A DNA stretch of 64,000 nucleotides, taken from positions 1 to 64,000 of the forward strand of contig JAKFWO010000009.1 in the NCBI GenBank assembly GCA_021731815.1, written 5' to 3'. Position 1 is the stretch's first letter; every line of letters begins with the position of its first letter. Origin of the DNA: Hyphomonadaceae bacterium (GTDB lineage: Bacteria > Pseudomonadota > Alphaproteobacteria > Caulobacterales > Aquidulcibacteraceae). The notes beneath the pieces were generated by a model. The model was not told the DNA's origin, did not search any database, and was given only the letters and a program-made list of their open reading frames with translations. Made by a program: the position numbers and the translations under genes. This document shows positions 45,425 through 54,831 of the stretch, one piece after another.

Positions 45425-46060
45425 GTGGCATCCGGCAGCGAGGATTCCGGTGCCAAAACCGATCCCCCGACCGGGGATCCATGGCACTGGGAATCCGAAC
45501 GCCACATCTATGAAAATTCGTGGATTTCCGTTTTCGAGCGCCGGGGCCGGAAGCCCGATGGGACCCCCGGCCTCTATGGCATCGTCCGTTTCCGCAATCG
45601 GGCGATCGGCGTGATCGCCCTGTTCGCCGATGGAAGTCTCACCCTGGTCGGCCAATTCCGCGTGCCGCTCGACCGCTGGAGCTGGGAAATCCCCGAAGGT
45701 GGCGGACCGCCGGATGAGCCTCCGCTGACTGCCGCCCAGCGCGAATTGGCCGAGGAAACAGGCCTCTCCGCCACGCAATGGCGCGAAATCCTGCGTACCG
45801 ACATTTCCAACAGCGTCACCGACGAAACCGGCGTGGTTTTTCTCGCCACCGGCCTCGCGGAGGGCATCGCGCATCCCGAAGGCAGCGAGCATCTGTCCCT
45901 GCGACGCGTGCATTTCCCTACCGCCCTTGCCATGATCGACACAGGCGAGATCCGCGACGCCCTCACCCAATTGGCATTGTTGCGCGTCTATCGCATGGCG
46001 ATGACGGGGGAATTGCCCCCGGAATTGTGCGCTGCACTGCTGGATCAGCGGGACGATTGA
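45425..46060 (+). CDS. Nudix hydrolase (ADP-ribose pyrophosphatase-like)
   Basis: 211 residues, GTG start at 45425. A perfect Nudix box Gx5Ex7REUxEExGU is present as GGGPPDE...REL..EETGL, after the strand IGVIALFADGSLTLVGQFRVP and the WSWEIPEG approach typical of ADP-ribose/ADP-sugar pyrophosphatases. Substrate not certain. Immediate 5' neighbour is the TetR gene. Confidence 0.9.
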   Translation: MASGSEDSGAKTDPPTGDPWHWESERHIYENSWISVFERRGRKPDGTPGLYGIVRFRNRAIGVIALFADGSLTLVGQFRVPLDRWSWEIPEGGGPPDEPPLTAAQRELAEETGLSATQWREILRTDISNSVTDETGVVFLATGLAEGIAHPEGSEHLSLRRVHFPTALAMIDTGEIRDALTQLALLRVYRMAMTGELPPELCAALLDQRDD

Positions 46061-46370
46061 GACCGATGCCCTCGTAAAATCTGCTGTTCACGCCTACATG
46101 GAGCCCACAGGCTTTGGAGGCACGCAGATAACTGGCCGCGGCAATAGCCTCGGCTTCATTCTCAGAATAATGCCCTGGTTTGATGGCGATATTCTTGCAT
46201 ATTTTTCGATGCGTCTTGCCGGGTAGCCCCCGGTTTCGCAGTGAACATGGGCACAGCCAATGAATATTCAAAACCCTGCCAAGGCCCCGGAAAAAAACAC
46301 GCCCGGATTTCCTTGATACTATTCCCGCAAGAATTTACACGCGCATGTTGCCCCATGGAGAGCCAGAACC
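46061..46370. other. Intergenic region upstream of cysE
   Basis: 310 bases without a recognisable gene, repeat or RNA. Several frames are open but show no family features. Confidence 0.45.
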
Positions 46371-47207
46371 GTGAACAGCCCCAATCCAGTCCTCGTCGCC
46401 GACACCGGTGCTTCCGTCTGGGCGAGCCTGCGCGTGGACGCAGCGACCGCAGCCGCCGCCGAGCCCATTCTGGCGAGCTTTCTGAACGCCACAGTTCTCC
46501 ACCACGACCGGTTTTCGGACGCACTGGCCTATCATCTGGCGCAAAAGCTCGCCAATGCGGACATGAATGCCTTGCTGATCCGCGATGTCTGTCATTCCGC
46601 TTTTGAGGACTGGCCTGAACTCATCACTATCGTAGAGCGCGACATGCGCGCCGTGCGCGAGCGGGACCCGGCCTGCCGCACCTATCTGCAACCCTTTCTG
46701 TATTTCAAGGGCCTCGTGGCCCTGCAGGCCTATCGCATTTCGCATTGGCTGTGGCGCGAGGGGCGTGACATCCTCGCCTTTCACCTGCAGAGCCGGACCT
46801 CGGAATTGTTCGCGATCGATATTCACCCGGCTGCCGAGATCGGCGCAGGCGTGTTCATCGACCACGGCACCGGTATCGTGATCGGGGAAACCTCGCGCGT
46901 GGGCGACGATGTTTCGATGCTGCACGGGGTCAATCTTGGGGGCACCGGCAAGGAACGCGGCGACCGCCATCCCAAGATCGGGCGTGGCGTGCTGCTGGGG
47001 GCCCATGCCAAGGTGCTCGGCAATATCACCGTCGGCGATTACGCGAAAATTGCCGCGGGCTCGGTGGTACTGAGCCCGGTGCCCGCCGGCTGCACGGTCG
47101 CTGGCGTTCCAGGCCGGCTCATCAATTGCCCGACCTGCCCCGAACCCGCCGCGAGCATGGACCAGACCCTGCCCGCCCAGGCCCAGGCTTCATTGCCGCC
47201 ACAATAA
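46371..47207 (+). CDS. cysE: Serine O-acetyltransferase
   Basis: First step of cysteine synthesis: acetyl-CoA plus serine to O-acetylserine. 278 residues. N-terminal helical domain (VWASLRVDAATAAAAEPILASFLNATVL), DMRAVRERDPACRTYLQPFLYFKGLVALQAYRISHWLW, then the left-handed beta-helix with hexapeptide repeats: IDIHPAAEIGAGVFIDHGTGIVIGETSRVGDDVSMLHGVNLGG containing the catalytic His/Asp. The start is GTG 46371 with ATGGAG upstream. Tail of about 20 residues is proline/alanine rich. Confidence 0.95.
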   Translation: MNSPNPVLVADTGASVWASLRVDAATAAAAEPILASFLNATVLHHDRFSDALAYHLAQKLANADMNALLIRDVCHSAFEDWPELITIVERDMRAVRERDPACRTYLQPFLYFKGLVALQAYRISHWLWREGRDILAFHLQSRTSELFAIDIHPAAEIGAGVFIDHGTGIVIGETSRVGDDVSMLHGVNLGGTGKERGDRHPKIGRGVLLGAHAKVLGNITVGDYAKIAAGSVVLSPVPAGCTVAGVPGRLINCPTCPEPAASMDQTLPAQAQASLPPQ

Positions 47208-47553
47208 GGCGGGCATGTGCGAAGAAAGCCGGTGCCCGAAGTCCAGAGACTACGCCGTTGCAAAGACACGGTTTTCAGGGAATCGTGATTCCCTGCTACT
47301 TCCTCTCTCCGTCCTGGCACGGTTCACAGATTGTGACGCAAACCCGGTTTGGACATTGGCGGGTTGCACGCGGCAGCGCGAAGATGGCACCGTGCCGGTA
47401 TTATCCGCAGGTTCTTTATCAGTTTCCAACGAGGCCCCCGATGCCGCCATCGATATTCCTTAGAGAGCATCGCAAAGATCTTGTATCGAAACATTGTCGA
47501 CGAACCCAACGGGTTGTGCGAGCGCGCCTCCCCCGCCTTTGATCAGCAGACCG
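47208..47553. other. Intergenic region before IS3-family remnant
   Basis: 346 bases with no conserved reading frame. Base composition is less GC-biased than in the neighbouring core genes, as expected near an insertion. Confidence 0.4.
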
Positions 47554-47619
47554 TGACCCAGTCTCTTCAAACGCGTCCGGCCTGAGAGTTAGGATGGACT
47601 ATATTTTTGGAGGAAGATC

Positions 47620-48039
47620 ATGTCCCGGAAGCGTTACACGCCCGAGGAAATCTTTGCCAGGCTGCGGCAAGTTGAAGTGATTACGGCGCGAGGCGGCTCA
47701 GTCGCGGATGCTGTGAAGAGCATCGGCGTGACGGAGGTGCGTTACTATCGCTGGCGCAAGGAATTTGGCGGGCTGCGGACCGACCAGGTGAAGCGGATCA
47801 AGGAATTGGAGATGGAGAATTTGCGGCTGCGAAAGGCTGCGAGTGATCTGACGCTCGATAAATTGATCCTCAGGGAAGCCGCCTCGGGAACCTTCCAGTC
47901 CCCGCTCGTCGCCGAGTCTGCGTCGAGCACGTACAGCAGAAGCTGGATATTTCGGAGCGTCGCGCGTGCGCGGCGCCTGGACATTATCGCTCGACGCAGC
48001 GCCGGACGCCGAACACGCCCGACGATGAAGCGGGGCTGA
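47620..48039 (+). pseudogene. IS3-family transposase OrfA, extended by loss of its stop
   Basis: MSRKRYTPEEIFARLRQVEV, an HTH, then YYRWRKEFGGL and the leucine-zipper LEMENLRLRKAASDLTLDKLILREAASG are typical OrfA. In related elements OrfA ends shortly after EAASG; here the frame runs on for some 45 unrelated residues, so the normal stop was probably mutated. Ribosome site GGAGG precedes ATG 47620. Confidence 0.8.
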
Positions 48040-48760
48040 TTGGGGACATTGTCGAACTGGCGCGCACATGTGGCCGCTACGGGTATCGCCGAACCCGCGC
48101 GATGCCGGAGGCGGCCGGATGGGACGTGAGCGTCAAGCGCGTCGCACGCATATGGCGGCGAGAGGGCCAGAAAGTGCCGATGAAGCAACCGAAACGCGGT
48201 CGTCTGTGGCTGAACGACGGCTCGTGCGTGCGGCTGCGCGCGGAGTAGCGCAACCATGTCTGGGCCTACGATTTCGTCGAGGAGCGCACCCATGATGGAC
48301 GGAAAATCCGCATGCTCTGCGTGGTCGATGAATTTACCCGCGAGGCGCTGGCGATCCGCGTGGCATGACGGCTCAACTCAAGCGATGTTATCGACGTGTT
48401 GGCTGATCTGAAAATCACGCGCGGCGCGCCCGAGCATGTGAGAAGCGACACGATCCGAAGTTTGTCGCCATCGCCCTGGGCGAGTGGGTCGCCGAGGGCG
48501 TCACCAAGACCGCTTACATCGAGCCGGGCAGCCCATGGGAGAACGGTTACGTCGAAAGCTTCAACGGGAAGCTCCGCGATGAGCAGCTCAATCGCGAAAT
48601 ATTTTACACACTCCGAGAGGCGCAGGTGCCGATCGAGGCTTGGCACCGTCACTACAACGCCGTGCGTCCCCACTCTGCGCTGGGCCGGAGGCCGCCCGCG
48701 CAGGAGACAATCGTCATGCTGGCGTCATGCTGGCGTCATGCGGGCGTGGCCGCTGCGCGT
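47901..48760 (+). pseudogene. IS3-family transposase OrfB (rve integrase), inactivated
   Basis: Reading frame pieces carry GRYGYRRTRAM, VWAYDFVEERTHDGRK, CVVDEFTREALAI and, in a different frame, YIEPGSPWENGYVESFNGKLRDE and VRPHSALGRRPP. In-frame stops are at 48246-48248 (TAG) and 48366-48368 (TGA), and a frameshift near 48450 separates the two aspartates from the glutamate of the DDE triad. Confidence 0.85.
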
Positions 48761-48891
48761 CGTCGGAAAACCAGAAATGGAGGCCGCAATGAACTAACGT
48801 TTAGCCCGGACGCGCGAATGGGGGCAGGTCAGAAACCGGAGATGCCGTCGGGATTGCGGATATTGAACAGGTTGAGGCTGTCGCCTCTGCT

Positions 48892-49785
48892 TCAAGAATC
48901 GGGTTGTGCATTGCTTCGCTGCAGTATGAATGCCTCCTTGAGAAGGTTTTGCGCTTTCAGAAACCCGGCGATCGATTCATAGGTCACGGTGGCGATCGGT
49001 CCATCATGGTCATCGATGCGCAACCGGGGATCAAGCTCGGGCCCCAGAACTCTCTGGAGCAATCCGGGCTTGATCACAGAGGCCTCAAATCCCAGTTCCC
49101 GGAGCTTCTGCTTGATCGCAGGATAGGGGTCAATATCCCATTGCCGGGATACAATCACGTCGAGCATGAACTCATTGCAATTCTGATATCTTCCGTCGAA
49201 AGGGTTCGAAATCAGGGAATAATCAGCAATGTGAACCCTGCTATAGGACGGATCGAGTACCGCGGCCTGAAGCTTTTCCTGAAGGTCCGGCACTGGAACT
49301 ATAATGCCGACATCATCTACCACCGATCCCGCGGTGAAATCTGCCGGCCAGTCCTGATGAAGATATGATGACAGTACAAGATCGCCTTCGCCATGGAAGA
49401 GATTGTAAACCGCATACGCCTTCCGGATTTCCCCGTCAGACATCCTTACATCCGACTGCACCCAAAACGCGCCATGCGTGAAGGATATCCCCTTCGGCAG
49501 CTTGCTGCGGGGACGTCCAGTACGAAACACGATGGCGGTCTGCACATTGTCGGCGAGCAATCGCGCTTCAATCTGATCTGCGAAATCCGCCGATTCATCC
49601 GACGAGAGTAAAGCAGGCACTTGTCGGTTGCTCGAATACCCCGCAAGATCGACGGGCCCGCAGCCGCTGACCATCACCAGCGTAAGACATCCAAAGCACC
49701 AGACGATCAGCCGACCAGACCGGGATATGCGGACCCAGCTTGCAAGGAATCGTCGAAGAAAACTTCTCCGCACGACCGGATTCAT
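48892..49785 (-). CDS. Lipoprotein of the DUF2145 type
   Basis: 297 residues. Basic N-terminus, hydrophobic helix and lipobox VSGC, so probably a membrane-attached periplasmic lipoprotein. Body features: KAYAVYNLFHGEGD, SSYLHQDWPADFTAGSVVDDVGIIVPVPDLQEKLQAAV and YQNCNEFMLDVI, which fit DUF2145 in my reading. Function unknown. ATG 49785 is chosen over ATG 49794 because GGAGGA lies directly against 49794 but nine bases before 49785. It starts divergently from comM and ends 60 bases from the IS remnant. Confidence 0.68.
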   Translation of the reverse strand: MNPVVRRSFLRRFLASWVRISRSGRLIVWCFGCLTLVMVSGCGPVDLAGYSSNRQVPALLSSDESADFADQIEARLLADNVQTAIVFRTGRPRSKLPKGISFTHGAFWVQSDVRMSDGEIRKAYAVYNLFHGEGDLVLSSYLHQDWPADFTAGSVVDDVGIIVPVPDLQEKLQAAVLDPSYSRVHIADYSLISNPFDGRYQNCNEFMLDVIVSRQWDIDPYPAIKQKLRELGFEASVIKPGLLQRVLGPELDPRLRIDDHDGPIATVTYESIAGFLKAQNLLKEAFILQRSNAQPDS

Positions 49786-49943
49786 GAATTTCATTCCTCC
49801 ATAGGGCCAGACGCGCTTTCCCTACATCGGTTCGGGTCTGTAGGCAAGCTGCAAAAAACGGGCTTTGTTCAAATTTTGTTCTTGATATGAGCCCCATTCT
49901 CTGTTCCTCTGTGGAAAATCAGAAACAGGAAGGGAACACATCC

Positions 49944-51530
49944 ATGGTTACGCGTATCTCGACCTGTGCCCTGGAGGGGGTGGAAGCAAGGCCGGTAGAT
50001 GTCCAGGTCCAGATCGTCAGCGGGCAAACAATCTTTTCGATCGTGGGTTTACCCGATAAGGCGGTGGCGGAAAGTCGGGAGCGGATCAGGGCGGCCCTCG
50101 CCTCGCTTGGTCTGGGCCTGCCGCCGGAACGTATCATCGTGAATCTGGCCCCCGCGGATCTGCCGAAGGAGGGCAGCCATTACGATCTTGCTATCGCATT
50201 GGCGATCATGGCTGCGATTGGTGCTGTACCACGCGATGTGACGGAGGGGTCGGCCGCCTTTGGCGAACTCGGACTCGACGGAGGGTTGACGGCCGCGCCG
50301 GGCGCATTGCCCGCCGCCATGGCTGCGCTGGCACAGGGAAAACAATTCATTTGCCCATCGGCATGTGGCGCAGAGGCAGCATGGTCTGGCGGACATATTA
50401 TCGCGGCCGATAATTTGATGTCTCTCGTCAATCATTTTCGCGGCGTTCGTCCGTTGAATCCACCGGCACCGGGCGCGGCGATCGATGGAAATGCTGTTCC
50501 GGACATTGCCGATATCAAGGGTCAGAGCCGTGGAATCCGGGCCCTGATCCTTGCCGCCGCGGGTGGGCACAACATCCTGTTATCGGGCCCTCCCGGCTGC
50601 GGGAAAACCATGTTGGCCCAGCGTCTGCCCGGGCTCCTTGCCCCGCTCCGCGCCGAAGAAATGCTCGAACTCAGCCTGATATATTCGGTAGCTGGATTGC
50701 TTCCGCGCGGCGAGATGCGGCGTGCCCGGCCCTTTCGGGCACCCCATCACTCGGCCAGCATGGCGGCAATTATCGGTGGCGGTGCGCGGGCAAAGCCGGG
50801 CGAAATTTCTCTCGCGCATAACGGCGTGCTGTTTCTCGATGAACTTCCGGAATTTTCTCCGGTCGTAATTGATTCGCTGCGCCAGCCATTGGAGAGTGGT
50901 GAGGTGTTTATTGCGCGCGCCAATCGTAGAACGCGCTATCAGGCGGCATTTCAATTGGTTGCCGCCATGAATCTGTGCAAATGCGGTGCTGAAAGTGCAG
51001 AGGATTGCCGGCGGGGTCCCAGATGCTCGGAAGAATATCTGTCGCGTTTGTCGGGGCCGTTTCTCGATCGGATCGACCTGACCGTCCCACTGAGTGCGGT
51101 CAAGATTGCCGATCTGGCACTCAAATCGCCGCCGACCTTCAATTCGGCACAGGGCCAGGCTTTGGCAGAAGGAGCGCGCAAATTGCAGCGCGAACGCGGC
51201 GATGGTCGCCCGAATGCCCGCATCTCGGGTGCTGAGGTCGACGCGCTCGTTCAGTTGGAGCCAGCCGCTGCAGCACTTCTGTCGAGCGCGGCGGAACGTT
51301 TCGGCCTGACGGCGCGTGGATATTACAAGACCCTTCGGCTGTCGCGAACCATCGCAGATTTGCGCTTGAGTGAGGGCAATGAGGCACCGGTCGACCAGAC
51401 CGTGATTCGGGCAGATGTCGCCGAGGCCCTGAGTTACCGGCTTCCGGGACAGATTGGCGGCACTTTTGGAAAAGCGGGCACGGCGCAGCGCGCGCGGCCC
51501 AGGCTGATCTCTTCTTCCGCCTTCCATTAG
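49944..51530 (+). CDS. comM: YifB/ComM family Mg-chelatase-like AAA+ ATPase
   Basis: ComM is a hexameric helicase that promotes branch migration during natural transformation. 528 residues: N-terminal Lon-like S5 domain (VDVQVQIVSGQTIFSIVGLPDKAVAESRERIRAAL), AAA+ with Walker A SGPPGCGKTMLAQRLPG, Walker B GVLFLDELPEF, the RAPHHSAS loop, a zinc-binding cysteine cluster CKCGAESAEDCRRGPRC and the C-terminal Mg-chelatase domain GLTARGYYKTLRLSRTIADL. ATG 49944 is chosen for AGGAAGGGA upstream. Flanked by IS debris on both sides but intact. Confidence 0.94.
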   Translation: MVTRISTCALEGVEARPVDVQVQIVSGQTIFSIVGLPDKAVAESRERIRAALASLGLGLPPERIIVNLAPADLPKEGSHYDLAIALAIMAAIGAVPRDVTEGSAAFGELGLDGGLTAAPGALPAAMAALAQGKQFICPSACGAEAAWSGGHIIAADNLMSLVNHFRGVRPLNPPAPGAAIDGNAVPDIADIKGQSRGIRALILAAAGGHNILLSGPPGCGKTMLAQRLPGLLAPLRAEEMLELSLIYSVAGLLPRGEMRRARPFRAPHHSASMAAIIGGGARAKPGEISLAHNGVLFLDELPEFSPVVIDSLRQPLESGEVFIARANRRTRYQAAFQLVAAMNLCKCGAESAEDCRRGPRCSEEYLSRLSGPFLDRIDLTVPLSAVKIADLALKSPPTFNSAQGQALAEGARKLQRERGDGRPNARISGAEVDALVQLEPAAAALLSSAAERFGLTARGYYKTLRLSRTIADLRLSEGNEAPVDQTVIRADVAEALSYRLPGQIGGTFGKAGTAQRARPRLISSSAFH

Positions 51531-52375
51531 ATGCGGGACTCATCGGAACATGGTAGATTTACCACCGAACCAAAGGTGGTTGCAAAGCTGACGCTGCGTT
51601 TTTCATAATGAGTTATAATCGGGCGAAAGTCCTCGGGCCGGTGACGTGAGCCCCTGAACTGCCTCCAGATTTTGGTAGAGTCCGTCAGAACCGGGAGATG
51701 GACGAATGAAGCGGTCACGGTTCACGGACGAACAGATTATCGGGATATTGAAGGAGCCGGAAGCGGGTGCGAAGACGGTGGATGTCTGCCGCAAGCACGG
51801 CATCGCGGATGCAAGCTTCTACAAATACAAGGCGAAGTCCGGCACTTCGGAAGTCGCGGCCTCAACGACAATCGAGACCTGGGCGAATTCCGGGCCGATG
51901 GGCGAATGTTCGTGCCGAGACGCCAAAGCGAGCCGCCACGGCCCGTGGTGCCAGGCTCAGCCCGGTCGCGCATCGCACCATCCCGGCTCGACCGAAGCAA
52001 GCAGTTCGGGTCGGAGGCACAACCAGCCAAAGGCTCACAGCAGGGACGCCCGGGACGACTGGAGCACGGTTTTGCGATTGTTGAATCGGGTTCGGATGCG
52101 CTTAAATCCGCCGGGCAGATTCAACCGATATCTGTTCTCCACGGCCGTGGCGGATTCGGTTTTCATCTCGAAGGCATAGCTATGACACCGGCGAGCTTGA
52201 CCGGTCATGACCGTCGCCGGATTACGGCGATACCACCAGTTTACCGGCAGTGATTTCACACAACCAGGCGCAGCGGATTGCCCGATCCATTACCGGATCT
52301 GGTTTGACTTCTTGTGAACGGACAATCCCCAATGCTCTGCGGAATGCGAGCAACGGTCCAAAACGGCTTGCATCG
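51531..52375. other. Gene-free region with IS debris
   Basis: 845 bases between comM and the glycosyltransferase operon. The left end and start of a second IS3-type element lie at 51647-51860; the rest (51861-52375) carries no recognisable gene, only scrambled open frames. Confidence 0.6.
51647..51860 (+). mobile_element. Fragment of an IS3-family element (left end and N-terminus of OrfA)
   Basis: TGAGCCCCTGAA marks a typical left end, followed by a leader ending GATGGACGA and an OrfA start MKRSRFTDEQIIGILKEPEAG...DVCRKHGIADASFYKYKAK. After about 45 residues the similarity to OrfA ends, so the element is truncated by deletion. Confidence 0.78.
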
Positions 52376-53428
52376 TCAGGGGCCGGGCACCTTGCCGGGG
52401 ACCCGGCTTGCCACGGGTTTTATGTCGGCACTACGCCGCGAAATTTTCCACGGTGCCCAGGTCATGGCGCGCGCGATATCGGCAACAGATCCCCGGCGCG
52501 AACCCAGAAGTTTTCTGCGATCCTCGCGCAAGGCTGAGAGCCCTCGATACCCGTCGCGCAATGCGCGCGCGAATGGGTCGGAGAATCCGTGCCCACGGGC
52601 TCGCGCAAGGAGATAAAGATCCACCAGGCGGCGCGCCGGCCAAAGCGGCCAGTAAATCAGCCCTGGCGTGCTTTTATATCCCGCCCAGATACGGTTGCGA
52701 TGCCCGTGATACAGGGTGAAATCGCTGTGGCGGCCGCTGATGCCCGATCCTTCATGCAACACCACAGCATCGGCGACCTGCACCGCGCGCCCGCCCGCAA
52801 GCCGCAGCCGAAACCCCAGATCGACATCTTCGCCGTAACAGAAAAAGCGCTCGTCAAATCCTCCGAGAGCATCGAAACGCGCCTTCCGATACAACGCAGC
52901 TGCCGCGCAGGGTGAAAAGCATTCGCCTTCGGGCGGCAGATCCCGCGCGCTCCAGCCAAAATGGCCGCGATAGGGAATACCCAGCGCGTGGAACACGTCG
53001 CCGGCACCATCGATCAGAGTGGAATCATCAGCGACGAGCTGTGTCGAGCCAAATGCCTCGACGTCGGGATAGCGCACCGTCGCCGCCATTAATCTTTCCA
53101 GCCAATCGGGGCGCGGATAGGCGTCGGGGTTGAGACAGGCCAGCCAGCTTCCGCGGGCAATCCGCGCTGCGCGGTTGTTTCCGGCAGCGAAGCCAAGATT
53201 GGAATCGGAACGAATCAGCCACGGCTTCAGCCGATGCGCTTTTGCGCTGTCCGCAGATTCGTCCTTCGAATCGTTGTCGAGGACAATCGTTTCAAAGCGA
53301 CGAAAGGTTTGCACTTCGAGGCAGTCAAGCGTCCGACCCAGCCGCACTCCCGAATTGTAGTTGACGATCAACACGCTGACGATGGGGTCGGCAATATCAA
53401 CAGGCATAGTCATGTCAAAGCCTTTCAT
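52376..53428 (-). CDS. Glycosyltransferase family 2 protein (rhamnosyltransferase-like)
   Basis: 350 residues. GT-A fold: VSVLIVNYNSG, the DNDSKDES strand, NLGFAAGNNRA, LNPDAYPRPDWLERL with the NPD variant of DxD, and FFCYGEDVDLGFRLRLAGG with the catalytic ED motif. These features match the WbbL-like rhamnosyltransferase group, which would fit the rfbCBDA operon, but the donor sugar is not certain. It overlaps the upstream GT4 gene by ATGA, and its 3' end lies at the edge of the IS-scarred region. Confidence 0.87.
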   Translation of the reverse strand: MKGFDMTMPVDIADPIVSVLIVNYNSGVRLGRTLDCLEVQTFRRFETIVLDNDSKDESADSAKAHRLKPWLIRSDSNLGFAAGNNRAARIARGSWLACLNPDAYPRPDWLERLMAATVRYPDVEAFGSTQLVADDSTLIDGAGDVFHALGIPYRGHFGWSARDLPPEGECFSPCAAAALYRKARFDALGGFDERFFCYGEDVDLGFRLRLAGGRAVQVADAVVLHEGSGISGRHSDFTLYHGHRNRIWAGYKSTPGLIYWPLWPARRLVDLYLLARARGHGFSDPFARALRDGYRGLSALREDRRKLLGSRRGSVADIARAMTWAPWKISRRSADIKPVASRVPGKVPGP

Positions 53429-54630
53429 TCGAGCGCGCGCGCATAGCCTGATCCGTCGAGCGTCGAAGCGATTTTCCTGCGGGCTGCCTCGCCGAGGCGC
53501 ATGCGGAGAGCAGGATCATCCAACAGAACCGACAAGGCGGCGACGGCTGCCGCGGAATCCGGTTCGGCCCACATGCCGCTCGCGTTACCATAGACGCCGC
53601 TCGCGTCGACGACCGGAACCATTTGTGCCGGAACCGGGATTCCGCATGTTTCGTCGACAAAGTCCCTGCTTCCCGACCAGTCGGTCGCAATGATGGCAGC
53701 GCCAAGAGCCATCGCCTCGGCGATCGCCAGTCCGAATCCCTCTGCACGATGCAACGACAGGAAGATGTCGCAGGTTTCGAACAGTTCGGCGCGCGCAACT
53801 GCATCGAGCGAACGATCGATGAGACGGATGCGCGGATCGCCGGCGCATGCGACGGCGATCTTGTCGGCATAGGCTGAAAACTCGGTGAGGTTGCGGGTCT
53901 TGACGACCAGCGAGCAATCATCGCGCCCGGCGGCTGCACGCCGGAAGACCTCGATCGCGCCGAGTACATTTTTGCGCTCAAAAGACGATCGGCCATCGGC
54001 CATTGTCAGACAGACGCCGCCTTTGCGCCGCATGCGTGGCGGATTCGAGGACGGAGCAACGAAATGAGGGGCAAGTTTCACCGGCGTCGCGACAACATTC
54101 TTGATGGCCTCGACGACAAATCGGGTCGGTGCCCAGATTTCGGTGAGATGCCTTTCCGCCGCCCGCCACGACAAGGGGATGCGGGAAAGCTCATAGTTCC
54201 AGGAGCCAATGACACGCCAGCGCCTTGGTCTTTGCATGCCAAGGACGAACAGCGCGCGCTCTGTTTCGGGCGCATTGGCATGCAGGACAAGTGTACCTTT
54301 GCGTGCGCTGGGCATGTCTGACAATTGGATATCCGGAACGAGATCACACTGCCCGAAAGCGTCGCTCAGATCGACCGCGACAACGGCGCGGCCTTGATCC
54401 TCCAGTGCGGCGACGCAGGCCCGGGCCGCCTCGCCCAGGCCACTGGCCGTCCGAAAGAACCCCGCGATAACCAGTGGTCCCTCAGGCACCAGGCCAGGTT
54501 CGAGGGGCCGCGCCGCAAGCAAACGGCGCAAGCGCCAGCGTATGCGCGCAGCGATTGCCGTGCGGGTTGGCCTCGAACGCTTCCGGAGTTCCGATGAATC
54601 CATGTCGATTATGCCAGAATTGCCGGGCAT
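53425..54630 (-). CDS. Glycosyltransferase family 4 (GT1-type domain) protein
   Basis: 401 residues. N-terminal acceptor domain starts PLVIAGFFRTASGLGEAARACVAAL; the donor domain has LVVKTRNL, RAELFETCDIFLSLHRAEGFGLAIAEAMALGAAIIATDWSGSRDFV with the E-x7-E motif. No membrane helix. Probably acts with the following GT2 enzyme on one polysaccharide. ATG 54630 or 54603 may be the start; neither has a strong ribosome site. Confidence 0.87.
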   Translation of the reverse strand: MPGNSGIIDMDSSELRKRSRPTRTAIAARIRWRLRRLLAARPLEPGLVPEGPLVIAGFFRTASGLGEAARACVAALEDQGRAVVAVDLSDAFGQCDLVPDIQLSDMPSARKGTLVLHANAPETERALFVLGMQRPRRWRVIGSWNYELSRIPLSWRAAERHLTEIWAPTRFVVEAIKNVVATPVKLAPHFVAPSSNPPRMRRKGGVCLTMADGRSSFERKNVLGAIEVFRRAAAGRDDCSLVVKTRNLTEFSAYADKIAVACAGDPRIRLIDRSLDAVARAELFETCDIFLSLHRAEGFGLAIAEAMALGAAIIATDWSGSRDFVDETCGIPVPAQMVPVVDASGVYGNASGMWAEPDSAAAVAALSVLLDDPALRMRLGEAARRKIASTLDGSGYARALE

Positions 54631-54703
54631 CCCCTGATAGCCTGATCCGGGCGGCCATCCGGCCGCGATTCTCGTGTCTTTCCTGAAGGCCGAAGCGGCT
54701 GTC

Positions 54704-54790
54704 AGAGCGCGCTCAGAAAAAGCGGAATCCGATTTTTCTTCCGAACATGCGCCAATTAATGAATCCGGACATTTTCAATGAGGATGCTCC
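54704..54790. repeat. Compound palindrome remnant, copy D
   Basis: AGAGCGCGCTCAGAAAAAGCGGA and a trailing GGACATTTTCAATGAGGATGCTC keep the order of copies B and C but pairs are broken and the second hairpin has lost its middle. Confidence 0.65.
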
Positions 54791-54831
54791 TGGCCCGGCC
54801 CGTATTCAGACGCAGCACCCTTGCAATCGCC

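Larger units (their letters stand above)
47554..48831 (+). mobile_element. Decayed IS3-family insertion sequence
   Basis: About 1278 bp. The left end TGACCCAGTCTC... and the reverse complement of the right end TGACCTGCCCCC... share TGACC and an inner GCGTCCGG.CT...GTTAG block, marking imperfect terminal inverted repeats. It contains orfA and a broken orfB. No target duplication is evident. The transposase stops and frameshift make it inactive. Confidence 0.8.

Noticed and set aside
52035-52259. 74-codon frame on the minus strand between IS debris and the GT2 gene
   Set aside because: No family features and no ribosome site; scrambled DNA near insertions.
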